From Pseudomonadota bacterium (lineage in GTDB: Bacteria > Pseudomonadota > Gammaproteobacteria > Burkholderiales > Eutrophovitaceae), in NCBI GenBank assembly GCA_002704665.1, contig PAHB01000019.1, forward strand, positions 1-10,236: a stretch of DNA of 10,236 nucleotides, in the 5' to 3' direction. The notes below the pieces were generated by a model, which saw only the letters and a list, made by a program, of their open reading frames with translations, was not told where the DNA came from and ran no database searches. Position numbers and translations under genes: made by a program. Positions 1-7,555 of this stretch are shown here, piece after piece (position 1 is the stretch's first letter; each line of letters begins with the position of its first letter).

Positions 1-1
1 A

Positions 2-718
2 AATTCGAAAATAACAATAAAAGATGTTCGAAACATCTCTTCTTTTTTTGAAAAAACTTCTCATAGAGGTAGAGCGAAAATTATCGTCATATATAATGCC
101 GAAACTTTGGGAACCGTTCCTAGTAACGCGATTTTAAAGCTTTTGGAGGATTATCAAACCAATACTTTCTTTTTTTTGTTGACTGAAAAGATATTTCAAA
201 TTTTACCAACGATTAGAAGCCGGTGTCGCAAAATTAATATCCGTCAACCGAGTAAAAAAACTGCATTGAGTTGGATGCAAGAAAATACAACTGCTCCTCA
301 AGAAAAATTAAATCTCAGTCTTTCAATGGCAGGGTTTGCTCCATTTAGAGCCCTTGGCCTTTTGACAGATGATCAATTTTGGAGCAATCGTAGTCAATTA
401 TTGGAGGGCTTGTGTGAAAATGCAAAATTTGAGTCATTGGTAAACGTGGCGGAAAAAATAAAACCTCAAACTCTTGCAAAAACTTTAGACATGTTAATTT
501 ATGATGTGCTTCTTTTTCAGGTTTCAGGCAAAATCACTTATCATTTAGATCGACTTGATCAAACAAAAGAAATGGCAGCAAATATACCAGAAAAGGAGTT
601 GTTAAAATGGCGAGATAAGGTAATCAGCTATGCTAAAGAAGCTCATCATCCTGTTAATAACAAATTAGCTATTGAAGTGTTATTATCCGGTTTCCCTTAT
701 ATGGAGGCACGAATCTAA
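2..718 (+). CDS. holB: DNA polymerase III delta' subunit, C-terminal part (5' end outside window)
   Basis: Delta' is the clamp-loader subunit that, with delta and the DnaX subunits, opens the beta sliding clamp and loads it on primed DNA in the cytoplasm. The frame is open from base 2 with no start, so the gene begins before the window; 238 residues are visible. Families of this type run to roughly 330-350 residues, so about 100 residues including any Walker A region are missing. Visible signs are an N-terminal stretch like I-x-D-V-R followed by a 'kiiviyNAE' strand, the SNAILKLLED segment (residues 41-50 of the visible part), which matches the conserved NALLK-LEE block, and the SRC triplet (73-75) typical of DnaX/HolB proteins. 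The C-terminal 140 residues fit the helical collar domain. A TTG at 107 would remove the conserved core and is not the start. The stop is one base before the tatD start, implying a shared transcript. Confidence in family is high; it could only be confused with DnaX, which continues much further. Confidence 0.88.
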   Translation, partial: NSKITIKDVRNISSFFEKTSHRGRAKIIVIYNAETLGTVPSNAILKLLEDYQTNTFFFLLTEKIFQILPTIRSRCRKINIRQPSKKTALSWMQENTTAPQEKLNLSLSMAGFAPFRALGLLTDDQFWSNRSQLLEGLCENAKFESLVNVAEKIKPQTLAKTLDMLIYDVLLFQVSGKITYHLDRLDQTKEMAANIPEKELLKWRDKVISYAKEAHHPVNNKLAIEVLLSGFPYMEARI

Positions 719-719
719 A

Positions 720-1481
720 ATGTTCATCGATTCCCATTGTCATATTAATTTTCCCGATCTTATCTCAGATCTCGATGGCGTCATACAGAGAATGAGTGAC
801 GCCAACGTTGAAAAAGCGCTATGTGTATCAGTAAGTACAACGACTCTCCCAGAGATCATAAAAATCACTAATTCCTATTTAAATATTTACGGTTCAGCCG
901 GCGTTCATCCTAATGAAAAAGAGGCGCAAGAGCCGACCTTGGAAACACTAGTTAACCTATCTGCAAACGAGAAAATTATTGCTATTGGGGAAACTGGACT
1001 TGATTATTTTCGATCCGAAGGAGATATGAGTTGGCAACAAGAGCGATTCCGCCGGCACATTCGTTGTGCGAAAGAGGTTGGGAAACCACTTATAGTACAC
1101 ACGAGAGAAGCACCGCAAGATACAATTAGAATTATGAAAGAGGAGGGAGCGTCCCAGGCGGGAGGTGTTATGCACTGTTTCACTGAATCCTATGAAATGG
1201 CTGAAGCTGCCATAAATATGGGATTCATGATTTCATTCTCGGGAATTGTAACATTTAAAAATGCGACACAAGTTAAAGAGGTTGCCGCTAAAGTGCCTCT
1301 GAATTCGATTCTTATCGAAACGGATTCGCCGTATCTGGCACCTGTACCTTTTCGCGGCAAGACGAACGAACCATCTTTTGTAAAGTATGTTGCAGAAGAA
1401 TTGGCAAATCTAAAAAATGTAGAAATAGATCTCATCGCTTCACAAACCACCGATAATTTCCACCGATTGTTTAAAGTTTAA
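720..1481 (+). CDS. tatD: TatD-family metal-dependent hydrolase / DNase
   Basis: This 253-residue protein is a TatD-type amidohydrolase-fold (TIM barrel) nuclease, a family known for 3'-5' exonuclease/DNase activity using divalent metals in the cytoplasm. The full set of expected metal ligands is visible: the N-terminal DSHCH (H6, H8), GETGLD (E91), VHTRE (H127), MHCF (H152) and ETDSPYLAP (D202). Length matches the family norm of about 255-265. I chose ATG 720 because the protein then begins MFIDSHCH, as family members do; the open frame extends 16 codons further upstream into holB, but that extension has no family character. A GGAGG at 703-707 lies 12 bases upstream, somewhat far but usable. 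It starts one base after the holB stop and is followed by a 70-base gap before the ABC transporter. In many alphaproteobacteria metG lies between holB and tatD; here it does not. The YcfH-type assignment is firm, the precise physiological substrate is not. Confidence 0.93.
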   Translation: MFIDSHCHINFPDLISDLDGVIQRMSDANVEKALCVSVSTTTLPEIIKITNSYLNIYGSAGVHPNEKEAQEPTLETLVNLSANEKIIAIGETGLDYFRSEGDMSWQQERFRRHIRCAKEVGKPLIVHTREAPQDTIRIMKEEGASQAGGVMHCFTESYEMAEAAINMGFMISFSGIVTFKNATQVKEVAAKVPLNSILIETDSPYLAPVPFRGKTNEPSFVKYVAEELANLKNVEIDLIASQTTDNFHRLFKV

Positions 1482-1531
1482 ACAACTTATTGTTTTACTC
1501 GTGCAAAGGTTGTAACCTGAAGTTCTTGAGA

Positions 1532-1537
1532 GGACGG
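1532..1537 (+). promoter_or_regulatory. Purine-rich Shine-Dalgarno region for the GTG-started permease
   Basis: Bases about 1529-1544 are purine-rich (GAGAGGACGGGAAAGGA), with AGGA repeated, ending 7 bases before GTG 1552. No ATG in this frame lies nearby, and the N-terminal YVWRRLL followed by a membrane segment is typical for DppB proteins, so this site supports the GTG start. Confidence 0.5.
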
Positions 1538-1551
1538 GAAAGGATCCACTG

Positions 1552-2517
1552 GTGCAAAGCTATGTCTGGCGTAGGCTATTAGCGGTGATACCGACCTTGG
1601 TTTTCGCGAGCATGATTGTATTTCTTGTGATTCGTATCATACCGGGTGATGCAGTTGATCTAATAATCAAGAACAGTCCGTTTATGGAAAATACGGAAGA
1701 AGTTCGCAAACAAATAGAGGCGGATTTGGGACTTGATAAACCCATTCATATTCAATATGTCCAATGGATTAGTAATATAGTTTTTAGGGGTGATCTAGGA
1801 AAATCCCTTATGCGGGAGACATCTGTTAGTAATGAGATTGTATCAAGACTTCCGGTAACATTTTGGCTCGGAAGTTTGGCCATTTTATTTGCTCTCGTTA
1901 TCGCGGTTCCAATAGGAGTGTATTCGGCTCTTTATCAAGATACACTGGGGGATCATATCGGCAGAAGCTTTGCGATTCTTGGACTTGCGATTCCGAGCTT
2001 TTGGTTAGGAACTATTGTAGTGATTCTTCCAGCTATCCTTTGGGGGTGGAGTCCACCAACCCGCCTTATTCCGTTTTCGCAAAATCCTTTTTCTTTCATT
2101 GCGGTTTTTATATCTCCAGCATTGATTCTGGGGGCCTCACTGGCGGCCGTTACAATGCGTATGACCCGCACTATGATGCTGGAAGTTTTAAGGCAAGATT
2201 ACATTAGAACTGCCCGGGCTAAGGGTTTGCGGGAAAAGTTAGTGGTCACCCGTCATGCCCTCCGTAATGCCCTTATTCCAGTCGTAACTTTAGTCGGCTT
2301 GTTTGTTCCGTTTGTTATTGGAGGCACGGTGGTACTAGAAAGGATATTCGATCTTCCAGGGGTGGGACAGCTACTTCTCCTGGGAGTTATGGATAGGGAT
2401 TATCCGGTAATAACAGGGATTTTTCTTATGATTGGTATATTCGTCATTTTTACAAATTTAATTGTTGATCTAAGTTACGGGTTATTAGATCCAAAAGTCA
2501 GGTACCAAAAAAATTAA
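1552..2517 (+). CDS. Peptide/nickel-type ABC importer permease, DppB-like
   Basis: This is a 321-residue inner-membrane permease of the dipeptide/oligopeptide/nickel class (binding-protein-dependent transport system inner membrane component). The N-terminus has a short basic patch (RR, residues 7-8) followed by a membrane helix at about 9-30 that ends in IIPGDAV, the signature start of DppB/OppB proteins. A periplasmic segment follows (about 35-100, with GLDKP and the RGDLGKS block at 79-85). Further membrane segments lie near 102-127, 138-162, 180-202, 237-262 and 285-308. The cytoplasmic coupling (EAA) loop is clear at 211-226 (EVLRQDYIRTARAKGL), continuing to RHALRNALIP. The C-terminus ends YGLLDPKVRY, as is usual in the family. 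It is the first of five co-directional transporter genes and would pair with the next gene to form the channel. Substrate cannot be assigned, so no dpp, opp or nik symbol is given. GTG start. Confidence 0.93.
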   Translation: MQSYVWRRLLAVIPTLVFASMIVFLVIRIIPGDAVDLIIKNSPFMENTEEVRKQIEADLGLDKPIHIQYVQWISNIVFRGDLGKSLMRETSVSNEIVSRLPVTFWLGSLAILFALVIAVPIGVYSALYQDTLGDHIGRSFAILGLAIPSFWLGTIVVILPAILWGWSPPTRLIPFSQNPFSFIAVFISPALILGASLAAVTMRMTRTMMLEVLRQDYIRTARAKGLREKLVVTRHALRNALIPVVTLVGLFVPFVIGGTVVLERIFDLPGVGQLLLLGVMDRDYPVITGIFLMIGIFVIFTNLIVDLSYGLLDPKVRYQKN

Positions 2518-2520
2518 GTA

Positions 2521-3423
2521 ATGGGTGGTCAATTTTTACAAATCGTTTCAAACAATAGCTTATCGTTATTTTTATGGAGGTTATGTAGAGATAAACCATT
2601 AGGTGCAGTTGGCGCGTTAGTCTGCATTATCTTTATATTCAGTGGGCTTTTTGCTGATTGGATAGCTCCTTTTGACTATAATGAAATGAATCCACAAGAT
2701 CGACTGCAAAGCCCATCTTTTGCCTACTTTTTTGGTACTGATCAAATTGGAAGAGATGTCTTTAGTCGCATCGTCTATGGCGCGAGGACCTCTATGGTTA
2801 TTGGTTTTGCCGTAGCCCTTCTTTCAATATTAATATCCATTTTCCTAGGAGTTTTGAGCGGATATTTCGGCGGAAAACTAGATATGGTGCTGCAAAGGCT
2901 GGTGGATGCATGGATGAGTTTTCCAGATCTAGTTGTAGTCATAGTTGCCGTATCTGTTCTAGGTCCCGGAAAAATTCAAATTATATTGATACTTAGTTTA
3001 CTTTACGGAATAGCAGGCTCGCGAATTATACGAGGAGCAGTAATGGGGGTTAGAGAAAATGATTATGTTAAGGCTGCAGATTCGATTGGCGTGACAACTA
3101 CAATGATCATGATTCGACATATAATTCCTAACATATTAGCTCCAGTCAGCGTTTTATTTACTACAAGATTGGCAGCGACTATTTTGGTCGAAGCAGCATT
3201 AAGTTTTTTAGGACTGGGAGTTCCTCCTCCGGAACCAAGTTGGGGTAGCATGTTAAGTTTTGAGGGAAGGAGCTATATGTTCCAAGCCCCCTGGTTAGCG
3301 ATTATTCCGGGGATTGTTATAACAATTGTAGTCTACAACATAAATATGTTTGGTGATGCCATTAGAGATTTGTTGGACCCTCGAATGCGGGGTAGTGGTA
3401 GGAGACAGTTAATTTCTCAATAA
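2521..3423 (+). CDS. Peptide/nickel-type ABC importer permease, DppC-like
   Basis: The second channel subunit, 300 residues. The N-terminal cytoplasmic stretch carries the RDKPLGAVG segment (23-31) leading into a first helix (about 28-45), as in the OppC N-terminal domain. The FGTDQIGRDVFSR block (71-83) is a hallmark of the DppC/OppC family. Membrane helices follow at about 90-115, 134-148, 152-172, 205-232 and 258-278. The EAA coupling loop lies at 177-204 (VRENDYVKAADSIG then RHIIPN). The GLGVPPPEPSWG stretch (231-242) and the C-terminal DLLDPRMR are also typical. The start lies 3 bases after the stop of the partner permease with no good ribosome-binding site of its own, which suggests translational coupling. 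The two proteins should form the heterodimeric membrane domain of a single importer. Family assignment is firm, substrate unknown. Confidence 0.93.
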   Translation: MGGQFLQIVSNNSLSLFLWRLCRDKPLGAVGALVCIIFIFSGLFADWIAPFDYNEMNPQDRLQSPSFAYFFGTDQIGRDVFSRIVYGARTSMVIGFAVALLSILISIFLGVLSGYFGGKLDMVLQRLVDAWMSFPDLVVVIVAVSVLGPGKIQIILILSLLYGIAGSRIIRGAVMGVRENDYVKAADSIGVTTTMIMIRHIIPNILAPVSVLFTTRLAATILVEAALSFLGLGVPPPEPSWGSMLSFEGRSYMFQAPWLAIIPGIVITIVVYNINMFGDAIRDLLDPRMRGSGRRQLISQ

Positions 3424-3444
3424 ATATATAAAAAGAGAGTAATT

Positions 3445-5193
3445 ATGAGACACTTGATAAGCCATTATGTACTGATGATATTTTTCTCGGGTTTATTTTT
3501 TTCCGGTTGCGACAGCAATGAGACTAGATCTAAGAAAACCTTAATCAGTCAAACAGAGAAAACTGAACCAGAGTACGGTGGTACCATTAATATCGCACAT
3601 CAAAATGCCATATTAAATCCTCTATCATTTAACCAATACGACTGGGTTTGGAAAACCAATCAAGATCAACCTTATCTAGATCATTTGATCAGAGGTGACC
3701 TACAATTTGGTCCTAGAGGGAGTAACGAAAACACTTGGGAGGCCTTTGACTGGGTTCCTCCTGAACATTTTAGAGGAGATTTAGCAGAAAGTTGGACGGT
3801 AAAACAAGACCCATTGAGATTAGTTTTCAATATAAGAAAAGGAGTTTATTGGCCGGGCCGAGATGGAGTTATGGAAAAACGCGAATTGATCGCCGACGAT
3901 ATTGTATATTTTTACAATCATATGTGGACTAGTCCTCGTCGAATTCCTACTTTTTGGGATTTTGTACAAGAATGGAAAGCGGCCGATAAGCATACCGTGG
4001 TGGCTTATCTAAATGACTGGAATGCCAATTGGGCTTATAGGATGGCCTGGGGCTTCTTTAACGGAATCGCCCCCCCTGAAGTTTTACAAATGAATGATGG
4101 AAAAGGGTCAGACGACTGGCGACTAAAGACCGGCACTGGTCCGTTTCAAGTGGCAGACGTTAGCCCTGACGATAGTCAAACATACATAAAGAATTCTGAA
4201 TATTGGGATAAAGAGATAATAAACGGAGTTTCTTATAATTTACCGTTTGTAGATACTCTTAAGTACCATATTATGTCGGATGAAGCGGCACAAATTGCGG
4301 CGATTCGAACCTGTAAGATAGACATACTTGAAAATTTCCGCTGGCAATTTGCCGATGAACTCCGCAGATCCGCTCCTGATTTAATAATCAAAAAGCGACT
4401 AAATCCTTGGGGAACTTTTATAGCACTTAGAAATGACAAGCCTCCTTTCAATGACGTGCGAGTGAGGCGGGCAATGAATTTAGCAGTAAATCAAGAAGAA
4501 ATACTCTCTACCCTTTTAAATGGAGATGGCGAGATGCTGGACTATCCTTTTTCCTCAAATTGGGAAGGTCTTTATACTCCGGTTGCTCAACTACCGGAAA
4601 GTGGCGCTGAGCTTTTTAGCTATAATCCAGAAAAAGCCAAATCTCTTCTGGCTGAGGCTGGATATCCTGATGGCTTTGAGTTTGATATGCAGTTTACCAC
4701 TCGAGACCCCTACCACATTGACTTAATGGCGATGTTAGAGGGATATTATCAACGAATTGGAGTGAAAGTTAATGCAATAATGTTAGATTACCCAACGTTT
4801 CGAGCGAAAATGCGTCAACCTGATCAAGCAGTTGGGTACTTAATGAATAATAGTGAAGGTAATCCTTTTGCAACTCTGAGAAAAAGTTTTGTCACCGGTC
4901 AAACATGGAACCCCTCAATGCATTCGGACGAAAAATTTGATATGGAATACTTTAAAACTGTTCGAATTCAAGATAAAAAAGTTAGGGATGAAAAATTAAA
5001 AGAACTTAATATATACATAATTTCTGAAAGGGTTCCTATAGTTTGGTTGCCAACCATTACAATTTATCAAGCTTGGTGGCCCTACGTAAGAAACTATTGG
5101 GGTGAATTAGCTGTTGGGGCCATTAGAGCAGCACCAATCTACGCAAGAATTTGGATTGATCAAGACTTAAAACGAGAATTTGGGTGTAATTAA
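3445..5193 (+). CDS. ABC importer solute-binding lipoprotein, family 5
   Basis: A 582-residue extracytoplasmic binding protein that would capture the substrate and deliver it to the two permeases. Residues 1-22 form a lipoprotein signal: a basic start, a hydrophobic core and an FFSGC lipobox with the acceptor Cys at 22. The following residue is Asp, which in enterobacterial lipoproteins favours retention in the inner membrane. Family-5 (SBP_bac_5) marks follow: EYGGTINIA (43-51) at the start of the mature fold, GDLAESW (111-117), FNIRKGVYW (128-136), KTGTGPF (228-234) and VRRAMNLAVN (340-349), then the usual NPEKAKSLLAEAGYPDGFEF segment. The 85-105 region between the first strand and LAESW is longer than in DppA and rich in aromatics. 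A purine-rich AAGAGAG (about 3432-3438) precedes the ATG by about 6 bases. The gene sits between permeases and ATPases. DppA, OppA or a sugar-oligomer binder are all possible; the protein is longer than typical DppA (about 535). Confidence 0.92.
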   Translation: MRHLISHYVLMIFFSGLFFSGCDSNETRSKKTLISQTEKTEPEYGGTINIAHQNAILNPLSFNQYDWVWKTNQDQPYLDHLIRGDLQFGPRGSNENTWEAFDWVPPEHFRGDLAESWTVKQDPLRLVFNIRKGVYWPGRDGVMEKRELIADDIVYFYNHMWTSPRRIPTFWDFVQEWKAADKHTVVAYLNDWNANWAYRMAWGFFNGIAPPEVLQMNDGKGSDDWRLKTGTGPFQVADVSPDDSQTYIKNSEYWDKEIINGVSYNLPFVDTLKYHIMSDEAAQIAAIRTCKIDILENFRWQFADELRRSAPDLIIKKRLNPWGTFIALRNDKPPFNDVRVRRAMNLAVNQEEILSTLLNGDGEMLDYPFSSNWEGLYTPVAQLPESGAELFSYNPEKAKSLLAEAGYPDGFEFDMQFTTRDPYHIDLMAMLEGYYQRIGVKVNAIMLDYPTFRAKMRQPDQAVGYLMNNSEGNPFATLRKSFVTGQTWNPSMHSDEKFDMEYFKTVRIQDKKVRDEKLKELNIYIISERVPIVWLPTITIYQAWWPYVRNYWGELAVGAIRAAPIYARIWIDQDLKREFGCN

Positions 5194-5202
5194 TAAACAC
5201 TA

Positions 5203-6189
5203 ATGAAAAGCGAATTAATTCTTGATGTCCAAGGTTTAACTACTGTTTTTAGGATGGAGGATGGCAGCGAGATTAAGGCGGTTGACGATGTGTCTTTTAA
5301 TGTTAAATCGGGAGAAACGGTAGCGATAGTGGGTGAAAGCGGTTCAGGTAAAAGCGTGACTGCCATGTCGATCATGCGACTTATTCCTAATCCTCCCGGA
5401 CAAATTGTTTCTGGAAAAATTCATTTTGAAGGAAATGATCTTTTATCAATGAGTGAGGAGGAAGCTAGAGCAATACGTGGTAATAAAATATCCATGATTT
5501 TTCAGGAACCCATGACCTCGCTTAACCCATCCATGACAGTTGGGCGGCAAATAAGTGAACCCGCTGAGGTTCACAGCATGATAACAAGCCAAAAAGCCTC
5601 GCAAATGAGTCAAAGTTTGTTGGATGCTGTTAGAATTCCCGATTCTGCAGATAGGGTATCAAGCTATCCCCATGAATTTTCGGGTGGAATGCGTCAAAGA
5701 GTCATGATCGCTATGGGGATGTCTTGTAATCCAAAATTGATTATCGCAGATGAGCCAACAACAGCTTTAGATGTGACCGTTCAAGCACAGGTACTACATC
5801 TTCTCAAGGATATCACTTATAAAACTAATGCATCCCTAATATTAATTACTCACGACCTCGGGGTTGTAGCCCGATACGCCGACAGAGTGCACGTCATGTA
5901 TGCAGGAAAAATTGTTGAGTCGGGAAAGTCTCGGGATATTTTTAATTCCCCTCAGCATCCTTATACTTTGGCATTGATGAACTCCATTCCTCGACTTAGT
6001 AACCAAAAAAAGGAAAAGTTGAAGCCTATTCGTGGCAATCCGCCAGATTTATCGAAATTGCCTGTCGGATGCTCTTTTAACCCTCGATGTGATTTTGCGA
6101 TTAAACAATGCTTCCACGAAAAACCTACTCTTACTACAAACAATAGATATCAATCAAAGGCTTGTTGGGCGACTATTAATGACAAATGA
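5203..6189 (+). CDS. Peptide/nickel-type ABC importer ATPase, DppD-like
   Basis: The first nucleotide-binding subunit, 328 residues, cytoplasmic, powering the permease pair. All ABC motifs are present: Walker A GESGSGKS (44-51), Q-loop glutamine 101 in FQEPMTSLNP, signature FSGGMRQR (159-166), Walker B LIIADE (179-184) with D-loop TALD, and the switch histidine 217 in THDLG. The C-terminal oligopeptide-transporter extension (oligo_HPY) follows HPYTLALMNSIP (252-263). It carries cysteines 290, 296, 303 and 321 in the C-x5-C-x6-C pattern plus a distal Cys. In structurally studied Dpp/Opp ATPases these bind a [4Fe-4S] cluster, so a cluster is likely here by family knowledge. It starts 9 bases after the binding-protein stop; no strong Shine-Dalgarno is visible. 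GGMRQR rather than GGQRQR in the signature is usual for the D-type subunit, which distinguishes it from its partner. Substrate unknown. Confidence 0.94.
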   Translation: MKSELILDVQGLTTVFRMEDGSEIKAVDDVSFNVKSGETVAIVGESGSGKSVTAMSIMRLIPNPPGQIVSGKIHFEGNDLLSMSEEEARAIRGNKISMIFQEPMTSLNPSMTVGRQISEPAEVHSMITSQKASQMSQSLLDAVRIPDSADRVSSYPHEFSGGMRQRVMIAMGMSCNPKLIIADEPTTALDVTVQAQVLHLLKDITYKTNASLILITHDLGVVARYADRVHVMYAGKIVESGKSRDIFNSPQHPYTLALMNSIPRLSNQKKEKLKPIRGNPPDLSKLPVGCSFNPRCDFAIKQCFHEKPTLTTNNRYQSKACWATINDK

Positions 6190-7162
6190 CAAGGATTTGC
6201 TGACTGTTCGTAATTTAGTGGTTGAGTACTTCTCGAATCAGAGGCCTCTCAGTGGAGAAAAATTAAAAGTCCGTGCAGTTAATGACATATCTTTTGGGTT
6301 AAAAAGAGGGGAAACCCTTGGAATTGTAGGCGAGAGCGGTTGTGGAAAAACTAGCACAGCTTTAGCAATATTAAAAATGATCGATTCAACTTCCGGTGAA
6401 ATATTGTTTGATCAGATATCAATCTCCTCTCTAAATAAAAGAAAATTCAGACCATTAAGACAAAAACTTCAAATGATCTATCAAGACCCATTTGGAGCGC
6501 TCAACCCTCGTATGGCTGTGCGAGATATAGTTGGCGAGCCACTTAAAGCTCACAAAAAAGTCAGGAACCGCAAGGATTATGATTCAAAAATCGATGAAAC
6601 TTTAGAAATTGTTGGCCTCAGTCGAGAAATGGGCAAAAGGTATCCTCACGAATTTTCTGGCGGACAAAGACAGCGAATAGGGATAGCTAGAGCGATTATT
6701 TTAAAGCCTGACCTGATCGTATGCGACGAGCCTGTTTCAGCTTTAGATGTTTCGATTCAGGCACAAATCATTAATTTGTTAGAACAGTTACAGCAAGATT
6801 TTAATATCGCTTACCTCTTTATTGCGCACGATCTAGCTGTTGTTCAGCATATAAGTCACAAAGTTATTGTGATGTATTTAGGAAAAATCGTCGAAATGGC
6901 ATCTCGTGAGGAACTATATGAAAGCCCTAAGCATCCGTATACACAAGCTTTGTTATCAGCAATCCCGATACCTTCACCCGATTTGGAAGCTACCAGAGAA
7001 ATAAAAATGTTAGAAGGGGAGATACCTAGCCCACTAAACCCGCCTTCCGGATGTTCGTTCCATAATAGATGTCCTTTGTCTAAACCAGAATGCACAAAAA
7101 ATTCTCCTAAAACCACCAAAATCACTAACTCTCATTCTGTAGCTTGCCATTTGTATTCCTGA
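6179..7162 (+). CDS. Peptide/nickel-type ABC importer ATPase, DppF-like
   Basis: The second ATPase, 327 residues, forming a heterodimer with the preceding subunit. Motifs: Walker A GESGCGKT (51-58), Q-loop glutamine 102 in YQDPFGALNPR, signature FSGGQRQR (159-166), Walker B LIVCDE (179-184) with SALD, switch histidine 217 in AHDLA, then HPYTQALLSAIP. The C-terminal extension has cysteines 292, 298, 305 and 323, the same four-cysteine arrangement as its partner and consistent with a [4Fe-4S] cluster by family knowledge. I placed the start at ATG 6179, where the protein begins MTNDKDLLTVRNLVVEYF, as DppF proteins do. The frame is open about 49 codons further up inside the previous gene, but those residues have no family character. 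With this start the two ATPase genes overlap by 11 bases, suggesting coupled translation. This is the last gene of the transporter; no clear terminator hairpin follows. Confidence 0.94.
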   Translation: MTNDKDLLTVRNLVVEYFSNQRPLSGEKLKVRAVNDISFGLKRGETLGIVGESGCGKTSTALAILKMIDSTSGEILFDQISISSLNKRKFRPLRQKLQMIYQDPFGALNPRMAVRDIVGEPLKAHKKVRNRKDYDSKIDETLEIVGLSREMGKRYPHEFSGGQRQRIGIARAIILKPDLIVCDEPVSALDVSIQAQIINLLEQLQQDFNIAYLFIAHDLAVVQHISHKVIVMYLGKIVEMASREELYESPKHPYTQALLSAIPIPSPDLEATREIKMLEGEIPSPLNPPSGCSFHNRCPLSKPECTKNSPKTTKITNSHSVACHLYS

Positions 7163-7200
7163 TGCATTTAATTTACGACGAGCTTCACCAGCCGCACGAT

Positions 7201-7479
7201 TTATTTTGCAACTGGGACACACATGGTAGCTCCTTCGTGATTTCTACGTTTCCAATCTAACACAATTGAAATGTCATCTTTTGGAAACGTTTTCCCATTA
7301 AGCTCTATTGATTCATTGTTTTTAGCTACGGTTTCCTTAAAACTAGCTTGAACTCCAAACTCGAAGCATTCTTTATATGTCTCATACCTTAATCCGGAAT
7401 CCCATAGTCCAGACAAAAGAACAGAAATAAGAGCCCACTGCACAATTCCCCCTTTTTTTCTTTTTTTTGCATAATACAT
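7201..7479 (-). CDS. Small hypothetical protein with N-terminal hydrophobic segment
   Basis: An open frame of 92 codons on the minus strand, tail-to-tail with the last transporter gene (38 bases between stops). I do not recognise the family. The N-terminus is strongly basic (AKKRKK, residues 4-9), followed by a hydrophobic stretch (about 11-25, GIVQWALISVLLSGL) that could be a signal peptide or membrane anchor. The rest is polar, with cysteines at 38 and 87 and the segment IVLDWKRRNHEGATMC near the end, which reads like a folded extracytoplasmic domain with a possible disulfide. ATG 7479 has no visible Shine-Dalgarno. A GTG at codon 13 is preceded by a GGGGGA run only about 3 bases away, so the start is uncertain, and a GTG start would weaken the basic end of the signal. 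It has no partner gene and a chance open frame in AT-rich DNA cannot be excluded. Confidence 0.5.
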   Translation of the reverse strand: MYYAKKRKKGGIVQWALISVLLSGLWDSGLRYETYKECFEFGVQASFKETVAKNNESIELNGKTFPKDDISIVLDWKRRNHEGATMCVPVAK

Positions 7480-7555
7480 TGGTATAGGATGAGAGCAAAT
7501 AAATAAACGTTTTGAGGCTTATTTAGGGTCTTGCCATTCCGGGAACAGCACTTAA

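Noticed and set aside
1482..1551. ACAAC ... GTTGT pair (around 1483-1514) between tatD and the transporter as a terminator.
   Set aside because: Only 5 bp with a loop of over 20 bases and no following T-run; not a credible terminator.
6032..6178. A 49-codon N-terminal extension of the second ATPase.
   Set aside because: It lies inside the preceding ATPase gene, has no resemblance to the family N-terminus, and ATG 6179 gives the normal start.
7034..7222. Minus-strand frame reading CPSCKINRAAGEARRKLNAS, which looks like a zinc-ribbon start or a coiled-coil end.
   Set aside because: It overlaps the C-terminal cysteine-rich coding region of the second ATPase and the 3' end of the small minus-strand gene; most of it is the shadow of the ATPase gene.
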